From Candidatus Kaistella beijingensis (GTDB lineage Bacteria; Bacteroidota; Bacteroidia; Flavobacteriales; Weeksellaceae): a DNA stretch of 64,000 bases. A program made the translations under genes and the position numbers. The stretch's first letter is position 1. Each line of letters starts with the position of its first letter. The notes under the pieces are model-generated. The model was not told the DNA's origin. It worked only from the letters and a program-made list of their open reading frames with translations, and searched no databases. This document shows positions 57,958 to 64,000 of this stretch, in pieces. The stretch is taken from positions 2,294,001 to 2,358,000 of the forward strand of contig NZ_CP071953.1 of assembly GCF_020084865.1 (NCBI RefSeq), read 5' to 3'.

Positions 57958-59304
57958 ATGGCAAAACTCAAAACAGCATATTTCTGTCAAAACTGCGGAA
58001 CTCAATATCCACAATGGCTCGGTCAGTGCAAAAACTGCGGACAATGGAATACTTTGGTCGAAGAAATTGTAGAAAAACCTTCCACAAAAAGTGTTTTAGA
58101 AAAATCGAAACAGCACATCATCAACATCATCGAAGTTGAAACCAACGAAGAAGCCCGCATCAAAACACCTTCCGAAGAACTCAACCGCGTTTTGGGCGGT
58201 GGAATTGTTTTAGGTTCCGTCACCCTAATCGGCGGCGAACCGGGAATTGGAAAATCAACGCTTTTGCTGCAGCTCGCCTTGAAAATGAAGAAGAAAATTC
58301 TTTACGTTTCCGGTGAAGAAAGCGCATCACAAATAAAAATGCGAGCCGACCGATTGACTGAACTTCAAAATCCGCACTGCTACCTTTTTACCGAAACTTC
58401 CGTGGAAAAAATCCTTCATGAAGCCAAAAAACTGAAACCTGATTTTGTAATCATCGATTCCATTCAAACCCTTCAAAGTCAGTTGATTGAAAGTTCACCT
58501 GGAACCGTTTCCCAAATCCGTGAATGTTCCAACGAAATCATCAAATTCGCAAAAGACACGAATACACCTGTTTTTTTGGTTGGTCATATCACCAAAGACG
58601 GACAAATTGCAGGTCCGAAAGTCTTGGAACACATGGTCGATGTAGTTCTCAATTTTGATGGAGACAGAAATCATTTGTTCCGATTATTGAGAGCGAATAA
58701 AAACCGTTTCGGTTCCACTTCAGAAATTGGAATTTACGAAATGATTTCGCAAGGTTTAAAGGAAATTAAAAATCCTTCTGAAATCTTAATCACCAAAAAA
58801 TTTGAAGAGCTTTCAGGAAATTCAGTCGCAGTAACTTTGGAAGGAAATCGCCCGATGTTGATTGAAATTCAGGCATTGGTAAGTTCGGCCGTTTATGGAA
58901 CTCCACAAAGAAGTTGTACCGGTTTCGATTCCAAAAGGTTGAATATGCTTCTTGCCGTTCTCGAAAAAAGAGCAGGTTTTCAGTTGGGTGCGAAAGACGT
59001 TTTCCTCAACATTACCGGCGGCATAAAGACCGATGATCCTGCTTTAGATTTGGCGGTGGTCGCTTCGATTCTTTCTTCCAATGAAGATATTGCCATTTCC
59101 GAACATTTCTGTTTTGCGGGAGAAATCGGTTTGAGTGGCGAAATTCGTCCCGTTCCCCAAATTGAGCAACGAATTTCCGAGGCGGAAAAATTGGGTTACG
59201 AAAAGATTTTTGTTTCGAACCTCAATAAAATTCCAAAGAAAAAGTATGGAATCACGATCGTGGAAGTGAGCAAGATTGAGGATTTTCATGAGTTTCTTTT
59301 TTAG
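57958..59304 (+). CDS. radA: DNA repair protein RadA
   Basis: RadA (Sms) is a RecA-like helicase that extends recombination intermediates. The 448-residue protein has the N-terminal C4 zinc finger YFCQNCGTQYPQWLGQCKNC (8-28), Walker A GGEPGIGKST (about 92-101), the RadA-specific RANKNRFGSTSEIG (about 242-255) and a C-terminal Lon-like domain (about 275-448, VFLNITGGIKTDDPALDLAV). Together with recA and recJ this makes three repair genes in the window, each separate. Confidence 0.97.
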   Translation: MAKLKTAYFCQNCGTQYPQWLGQCKNCGQWNTLVEEIVEKPSTKSVLEKSKQHIINIIEVETNEEARIKTPSEELNRVLGGGIVLGSVTLIGGEPGIGKSTLLLQLALKMKKKILYVSGEESASQIKMRADRLTELQNPHCYLFTETSVEKILHEAKKLKPDFVIIDSIQTLQSQLIESSPGTVSQIRECSNEIIKFAKDTNTPVFLVGHITKDGQIAGPKVLEHMVDVVLNFDGDRNHLFRLLRANKNRFGSTSEIGIYEMISQGLKEIKNPSEILITKKFEELSGNSVAVTLEGNRPMLIEIQALVSSAVYGTPQRSCTGFDSKRLNMLLAVLEKRAGFQLGAKDVFLNITGGIKTDDPALDLAVVASILSSNEDIAISEHFCFAGEIGLSGEIRPVPQIEQRISEAEKLGYEKIFVSNLNKIPKKKYGITIVEVSKIEDFHEFLF

Positions 59305-59325
59305 GCTGGAAGAGGGATGACGGAA
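59302..59325. repeat. GGAAG-rich tract after radA
   Basis: GGCTGGAAGAGGGATGACGG continues with AAGCTGG directly after the radA stop, a looser member of the GGAAG family seen at 44876-44910. Confidence 0.35.
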
Positions 59326-59465
59326 GCTGGATTAAGATGAATTTGTGAATTAGAAATGTTGGTTTTCACACTAAAGTTTTTATCAAAATCTTTTTCCTAT
59401 TTTTGAAAAAATTATTAATTGGTGGCGTTTGAGCATCCATCACCCTGCACTCATCATCCAATTCC

Positions 59466-60038
59466 ATGAACTTTCTCGCCCATTCCTACCTCACTTTTTC
59501 CGATGAACAAATTGTCGGGCAATTTCTGGAAGACTTTATCAGAAACAGCGAGCGTTATTCTTTTCCCGAAAAAATTCAACAGGGAATAACTTTGCATCGA
59601 GAAATTGATACTTTCACCGATGCTCATCCCGAAATTTCGGAAGCAAAGAAGGTTTTCAGTCCGTTGGTTCGGCTGTATTCGGGAGCATTTGTGGACGTGG
59701 CATTTGATTATTTTTTGGCAAATTCCCTTCCAGACGATGTTCTTTTTAATCATTCCCAAAAAGTATTTCGGATTTTGTGGAAGCATGAAAAATATCTTCC
59801 CGCAAATTTCATTTTAATGCTAAAAAAAATGGAAAAAGACAATTGGCTCTACAATTACAAGGAAGATTGGGGAATCAAATTTTCCATCCAAAACGTGTTG
59901 AACAAAGCGAAATATTTGGATAAAAATTTAGCGGTTTTTGAAGTTTTTATGAACAACAAACCTCGACTTCAAAATCATTTCGACATTTTCTTTCCAGAAC
60001 TTTTGGAGCATGTCACAAAAATCAACTCGGAATTTTAG
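59466..60038 (+). CDS. Acyl carrier protein phosphodiesterase-like (AcpH/DUF479)
   Basis: This 190-residue HD-type metallo-phosphodiesterase removes the phosphopantetheine group from ACP in characterised members. Family blocks are at the N-terminus: MNFLAHSYLTFSDEQIVGQF followed by LEDFIRN (metal-binding Asp), then QQGITLHREIDTFTDAHPEI (the H-R-x-I-D block), and FVDVAFDYFLANSL (Asp/His-rich helix). Its length is close to E. coli AcpH (193). It is convergent with the DUF6702 gene with a 4-base overlap of ends. Confidence 0.88.
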   Translation: MNFLAHSYLTFSDEQIVGQFLEDFIRNSERYSFPEKIQQGITLHREIDTFTDAHPEISEAKKVFSPLVRLYSGAFVDVAFDYFLANSLPDDVLFNHSQKVFRILWKHEKYLPANFILMLKKMEKDNWLYNYKEDWGIKFSIQNVLNKAKYLDKNLAVFEVFMNNKPRLQNHFDIFFPELLEHVTKINSEF

Positions 60039-60544
60039 AAGTTTTTGTAGAGATAACGATCCGGATAATTCAATCGGTCGCTTTGTCTTTTTCCGCCCAC
60101 GATAATGTGGATGATGTTCATTTGGTCGTCAAATAAATTGTACAGAAGACTCACCGCAGTTTCCACTTTTTTGGGTTGATTTACTACCTCCGATTCTAAA
60201 TAAATATTGACCGATTCGCTGTCTTCTTCGTAACCTAAATAACTGATTTTCACAAATTTATTATCAACTTTTAGCTTTAAGTAATCCGCACAGTATTTGG
60301 TGAGCAATTCATTGATTTGAGATTTGTATTTAGCGTCATTGAAATGAACTGCATTTCCGTATTTTTCCTTCAAAGCGTTTTCTAAATCATCCAAAAAAAA
60401 TTTCCCGGAAATCTCAAAAGTTTTGGATTTTGAACTGTAGTTAAATTCAACAGAACCAACGTGGTATGGATGGATTTCCCTGGCTTGAAGATTTGTATAG
60501 AATAGAGCAAAAAGGAAAGAAAGAAGAAAAAGTATTTTTTTCAT
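60035..60544 (-). CDS. DUF6702 family secreted protein
   Basis: This 169-residue protein has a signal peptide (MKKILFLLSFLFALFYTNLQ, cut near A-R). The mature part opens HPYHVGSVEFNYSSKSKTFE and continues with helical and strand elements typical of DUF6702. It is predicted periplasmic, function unknown. The neighbourhood DUF6702 - HupE - M1 peptidase is one I associate with Bacteroidota genomes, suggesting a linked but undefined role. The gene is divergent from HupE by 54 bases, so the two could share regulation. Confidence 0.82.
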   Translation of the reverse strand: MKKILFLLSFLFALFYTNLQAREIHPYHVGSVEFNYSSKSKTFEISGKFFLDDLENALKEKYGNAVHFNDAKYKSQINELLTKYCADYLKLKVDNKFVKISYLGYEEDSESVNIYLESEVVNQPKKVETAVSLLYNLFDDQMNIIHIIVGGKRQSDRLNYPDRYLYKNF

Positions 60545-60598
60545 GACTCAAAAGTAAATATAATTTTTGTATTATCGCTTTTCAAAAATTTAACCATC

Positions 60599-61177
60599 AT
60601 GCAGGATTTTATTTTCTATCTAAAACTCGGTTGGGAACACATTATTTCGCTCGATGCGCTTGATCATCAACTTTTCGTTTTGGTTTTGGTGGCGGTTTAT
60701 TCGTTCAGCGATTGGAAAAAGATTCTGGTTATGGTCACCGCTTTCACCATCGGACATTCCATCACTTTGGCGTTGAGCACTTTGGATATCATTAGGATTT
60801 CGTCGGATTGGGTTGAGTTTCTAATTCCATTGTCGATCGTCATCACGGCTTTCGACAATATTATTTTTAAAGGAAATCAGTCTAAATTGATGCGGATCAA
60901 TTATTTCCTTGCCTTGTTTTTTGGTCTGATTCACGGAATGGGTTTTGCGAACACGGCGAGAATGATGTTGGCTAAAGAACAAAATTTGTATACACCTTTA
61001 CTCGGTTTCAACATTGGTTTGGAATTGGGTCAAATTGTAGTTGTTATTGCACTTCTGATTTTGCTTTTCGTGGTGATAAAAATATTTCGAGTTCACAAAA
61101 AAGACTGGATCATGTTTATATCTTCGGGAGTTTTTGCGTTGGCTTTAAAAATGACTTTAGAAAGGTTGCCTTTTTAG
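60599..61177 (+). CDS. HupE/UreJ family membrane protein
   Basis: This 192-residue integral membrane protein has about six helices. DALDHQLFVLVLVAVYSF (20-37), FTIGHSITLALSTLDI (55-70) with its conserved His, and FFGLIHGMGFANTA (about 107-120) are the HupE/UreJ signatures; the H-x-x-D/H residues in the membrane could carry nickel or another metal ion. Here no hydrogenase or urease gene is near, so a nickel role is doubtful. Followed by the M1 peptidase on the same strand. Confidence 0.87.
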   Translation: MQDFIFYLKLGWEHIISLDALDHQLFVLVLVAVYSFSDWKKILVMVTAFTIGHSITLALSTLDIIRISSDWVEFLIPLSIVITAFDNIIFKGNQSKLMRINYFLALFFGLIHGMGFANTARMMLAKEQNLYTPLLGFNIGLELGQIVVVIALLILLFVVIKIFRVHKKDWIMFISSGVFALALKMTLERLPF

Positions 61178-61251
61178 TTTCATCACCGATAATCATAATT
61201 ATTTTCATTATTTTTGAGCAACTTTTTTCAATAAATTAAAATTATTTGAAT

Positions 61252-63621
61252 ATGAATTTCAAATCCATTATATTTTCATTGTGTCTTCCGTTGGGCGTTT
61301 TTGCCCAAAATATCCATAACAATCCTACAAGCAATCACGGAAATAAATTTGAGGCACTCGGAACGATTTTACCTACACCGAATGTTTACCGAACTGCTTC
61401 CGGAGCTCCTGGACAAGGTTATTGGCAAAACCGAGCAGATTATGACATCACCGCGTATTTGGATGAAGACAAAAGAAACTTGAAAGGTTCCGAAACGGTG
61501 ACCTACTACAACAATTCTCCCGACGATTTGGATTATTTGTGGCTTCAGCTGGATGAAAACCAACAATCTTCTGTAAAAAATGCGGGTTATGAAAGTGAGT
61601 CAACTTTGCCAAAGCAATCCAATTCTGACCGATTAAGAATTAGCGAAATTCCACGAAAAGATAATGGTTACGGAGTAAATTTGGAAAAAGTGACCGATGT
61701 TTCTGGAAATCCATTGAAATTTACCGTAAATAAAACCATGATGCGAATCGATTTGCCAAAAGTTCTGAAAAAAGGGGAAAAATTTGTGTTCAAAATCGAT
61801 TGGAATTATAACATTCCAAACCGAATGACGATGGGCGGAAGAGGCGGTTACGAAAATTTTCCTGAAGATGGAAACGACCTTTACACCATGACGCAATGGT
61901 TTCCAAGAATGTGTGTGTACAGTGATTTCAAGGGATGGCAACACAACCAGTTTACTGGAAGAGGTGAGTTTGCATTACCTTTTGGCAATTACAAAGTTTC
62001 GATGAATGTTCCTGCAGATCATATTGTTGCAGCAACTGGAACGGGAAAAAATTTTAAAGACGTTCTTACTTCTGCACAATACCAAAGATGGGAAAAAGCT
62101 CAAAACTCCAATGATATTATTGAGATTGTAACCTTAGATGAAGCCAAAAAAGCTGAAAAGTCAAAATTAAAAGAAAGAAAAATTTGGAAATTCGAAGCTG
62201 AAAATGTGAGAGATTTTGCCTGGACCTCCTCAAGAAAATTTATCTGGGATGGAATGAAAGTAGTGATTCCTGAAAACCAAAACCACGTGATGGCGATGAG
62301 CCTTTATCCAAAGGAAGCCTATAATCTTTACAGAAAATTTTCTACAAAAGCTGTTGCACATACGATTCTCACTTATTCCGAATATACGATCCCATATCCT
62401 TATCCAGTCGCACAATCTGTGGAAGCGGCAAATGGAATGGAATATCCAATGATCTGTTTCAATTTCGGGCGAACTGAAAAAGACGGCACTTATTCCGAAG
62501 GAATTAAAAACGGAATGATCGGCGTAATTATTCATGAAGTTGGACACAACTTTTTCCCGATGATCATCAATTCCGATGAAAGACAGTGGAGTTGGATGGA
62601 TGAAGGTTTGAACACTTTCGTGGAATATTTAACGGAGGAAAGATGGGACACCAAATTCCCATCCCGTCGCGGTCCAGCTCATACTATTGTGGATTACATG
62701 AGGCTGCCGAAAGATCAGTTGGAGCCGATTATGACCAACTCCGAAAACATTATTCAGTTTGGTCCCAATGCCTATTCAAAACCAGCAACCGGATTAAATA
62801 TTCTGCGTGAAACCATCATGGGAAGAGAACTTTTTGATAAAGCGTTTAAAATGTATTCTAAAAGATGGGCGTTCAAACATCCTGAACCTGCAGATTTTTT
62901 TAGAACGATGAATGATGCAAGTGCTGAAAATCTCGATTGGTTTTGGCGTGGTTGGTTCTACGGAATCGATCCGGTAGATATTTCCATTGATAAAGTGACT
63001 GTTGCAACGCCCGATTTGGACGCAACTCCGAAACCACAGGAAGTTACCTACACCGTTGATAAGCCTTTGCAAAACAGTTTCGAGGACATCTCAAAAATTC
63101 GAAACCGTGAAGATAAAAACATCGTTTTTTATACCGATAAAGACAAAGAAACCCAAGATTTTTACTGGCGATACAATCGTGGTTTAGAAAAAGTGGATAC
63201 CAATAAAAAATACACGCAGAAAAACGACAATCAAGAAAGAGTTCCAGAAAAAGATAAAGCCAAACTGCAAAACATCACTGTATATCAAATAGATTTTAGC
63301 AACAAAGGCGGTTTGGTAATGCCGATTATTCTTGAATTTACCTTTGAAGACGGCTCAAAATTGAATGACAAGAAATCTGCTCAAATTTGGCGAAAGAACG
63401 AACAGAAAGTTTCTCTAACTTATTATTTTGATAAAAAATTAAAATCCGTACAGCTTGACCCAATGAAAGAAACGGCAGACATTGATACTTCCAACAATTT
63501 CTGGGGCGAAATTCCGGCGCCGACTTCGAAATTCCAGGTTTTCAAACAGAAACAAGAAGGTTCTGCAAGAGGAGCTGCACAAGGAAGGGTGAATCCGATG
63601 CAGGCTGCAGGAAAGAAATAA
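61252..63621 (+). CDS. Secreted M1 family metallopeptidase
   Basis: This 789-residue aminopeptidase-like zinc enzyme is read from the ATG at 61252 (the frame from TTG 61246 adds two residues). It has a signal peptide (MNFKSIIFSLCLPLGVFAQN). The zinc site is GVIIHEVGHNFFPMI (HEVGH about 426-430) with the third ligand in WMDEGLNTFVEY. The exopeptidase G-x-M-E-N motif reads NGMEYPMICF, with Tyr for Asn. A C-terminal extension of about 180 residues is Lys/Asp-rich and ends RGAAQGRVNPMQAAGKK. A periplasmic or secreted role in peptide breakdown is likely. Confidence 0.9.
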   Translation: MNFKSIIFSLCLPLGVFAQNIHNNPTSNHGNKFEALGTILPTPNVYRTASGAPGQGYWQNRADYDITAYLDEDKRNLKGSETVTYYNNSPDDLDYLWLQLDENQQSSVKNAGYESESTLPKQSNSDRLRISEIPRKDNGYGVNLEKVTDVSGNPLKFTVNKTMMRIDLPKVLKKGEKFVFKIDWNYNIPNRMTMGGRGGYENFPEDGNDLYTMTQWFPRMCVYSDFKGWQHNQFTGRGEFALPFGNYKVSMNVPADHIVAATGTGKNFKDVLTSAQYQRWEKAQNSNDIIEIVTLDEAKKAEKSKLKERKIWKFEAENVRDFAWTSSRKFIWDGMKVVIPENQNHVMAMSLYPKEAYNLYRKFSTKAVAHTILTYSEYTIPYPYPVAQSVEAANGMEYPMICFNFGRTEKDGTYSEGIKNGMIGVIIHEVGHNFFPMIINSDERQWSWMDEGLNTFVEYLTEERWDTKFPSRRGPAHTIVDYMRLPKDQLEPIMTNSENIIQFGPNAYSKPATGLNILRETIMGRELFDKAFKMYSKRWAFKHPEPADFFRTMNDASAENLDWFWRGWFYGIDPVDISIDKVTVATPDLDATPKPQEVTYTVDKPLQNSFEDISKIRNREDKNIVFYTDKDKETQDFYWRYNRGLEKVDTNKKYTQKNDNQERVPEKDKAKLQNITVYQIDFSNKGGLVMPIILEFTFEDGSKLNDKKSAQIWRKNEQKVSLTYYFDKKLKSVQLDPMKETADIDTSNNFWGEIPAPTSKFQVFKQKQEGSARGAAQGRVNPMQAAGKK

Positions 63622-63680
63622 TTAATAAATAACTCAATTTTGAATATTTATTTTTAATTTTACGAATAAATCCTCAAAGA

Positions 63681-64000
63681 ATGAAAACAATTTTATTAAA
63701 AAGTCTTTTTCTTTTTTTTCTTTTATTTTCACTATGCTTTACAACCGCACAAATAGTAAACATTCCTGATCCAAACTTCAAGAATGCGCTCATATCACTC
63801 GGAGTAGATACAAACAATGATGGAGAGATACAACTTACAGAAGCTGTAGATATTACCTCATTAAATCTAAATGACAAAGATATTTCAGATTTAACAGGCA
63901 TAAAGTCTTTTTCAAATCTAATAAATTTGTATTGTGGCCCTAATAATCTTACCACTGTTGATTTAAGTGAAATGACAAACTTGCAGCATGCATACATTGC
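63681..64000 (+). CDS. Secreted leucine-rich-repeat protein (3' end outside window)
   Basis: The frame starts at the ATG at 63681 and is open to the window edge, so only 106 residues are visible. A signal peptide (MKTILLKSLFLFFLLFSLCF, cut after TTA-Q) is followed by IVNIPDPNFKNALISLGVDT, then NNDGEIQLTEA, a common N-terminal cap of bacterial LRR surface proteins with a D-x-N-x-D-G calcium-loop look. Leucine-rich repeats then begin (ITSLNLNDKDISDLTGIKSF, LINLYC, LTTVDLSEMTNLQ). Such proteins in this phylum are often type IX secretion cargo, but the C-terminal sorting domain is beyond the window. Confidence 0.8.
   Translation, partial: MKTILLKSLFLFFLLFSLCFTTAQIVNIPDPNFKNALISLGVDTNNDGEIQLTEAVDITSLNLNDKDISDLTGIKSFSNLINLYCGPNNLTTVDLSEMTNLQHAYI

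Noticed and set aside
1..64000. CRISPR array, rRNA operon, riboswitch, tmRNA
   Set aside because: No regularly spaced repeats with unique spacers, no rRNA-like stretch and no recognisable riboswitch or tmRNA pattern was seen; the only tandem repeat is the four 7-base units at 43536.

Overview
The window is chromosomal DNA from a member of the Bacteroidota, most likely a flavobacterium of the Chryseobacterium/Weeksellaceae type. The signs are an AT-rich genome, a SusC/SusD pair, an OmpA protein with thrombospondin type 3 repeats, a bacillithiol gene (bshA), DUF4292/DUF4254/DUF2851/DUF6702 proteins typical of this phylum, and many promoters of the flavobacterial type (TTG, about 17-21 bases, TAnnTTTG) just upstream of genes. 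Species cannot be settled from the sequence alone. Where such a promoter overlaps the longest possible reading frame I moved the start codon downstream.

Layout. 1-4726: an unusual one-directional cluster of four small proteins (helical N-terminus plus immunoglobulin-like C-terminus; the first is cut by the window edge), then a polyprenyl diphosphate synthase and a geranylgeranyl-reductase-like flavoprotein. I do not recognise this system and consider it the best candidate for something undescribed. 4790-9400: aroQ, a secreted GH13 amylase, an AspT/YidE-type transporter, OsmC, a tiny membrane peptide and a GNAT enzyme. 9429-19631: yebC, ompA, smpB, an ABC-F ATPase, recJ, a YghO-like acetyltransferase, and a KefG/KefC-type pair. 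19715-25930: a lipoprotein, DUF2851, bshA, a GxxExxY gene bracketed by repeats, a GH3 glycosidase and a second lipoprotein. 26046-36241: deoD, a compact envelope/riboflavin operon (DUF4292, EnvC-like, TatA, DUF4254, lipoprotein, ribA), a sugar nucleotidyltransferase and flippase, then pyrC and a 2,4-dienoyl-CoA-reductase-like SDR. 36681-41336: a three-gene restriction-modification cluster, with orphan or repeat-rich DNA on both sides, next to a tRNA-Gln gene. 42179-48387: recA, an alkyltransferase-like protein, a deoxyhypusine-synthase-like enzyme, arfB, a MenE-like ligase and argS. 48468-53183: a SusC/SusD pair. 53319-64000: rnhB, yidC, pyrG, radA, an acpH-like phosphodiesterase, DUF6702, HupE/UreJ, an M1 metallopeptidase, and the start of a secreted leucine-rich-repeat protein that runs off the window.

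Most of the window is housekeeping DNA: DNA repair (recA, recJ, radA, ATL), translation (smpB, arfB, argS, yebC), envelope (yidC, tatA, ompA, EnvC, flippase) and nucleotide metabolism (pyrC, pyrG, deoD). The accessory parts are the isoprenoid cluster, the restriction-modification island and the GxxExxY insert. Several short repeat families lie between genes: GC-rich hairpins with a central GAA, a modular repeat with constant ends and variable core, GGAAG-rich tracts, and MITE-like inverted repeats.
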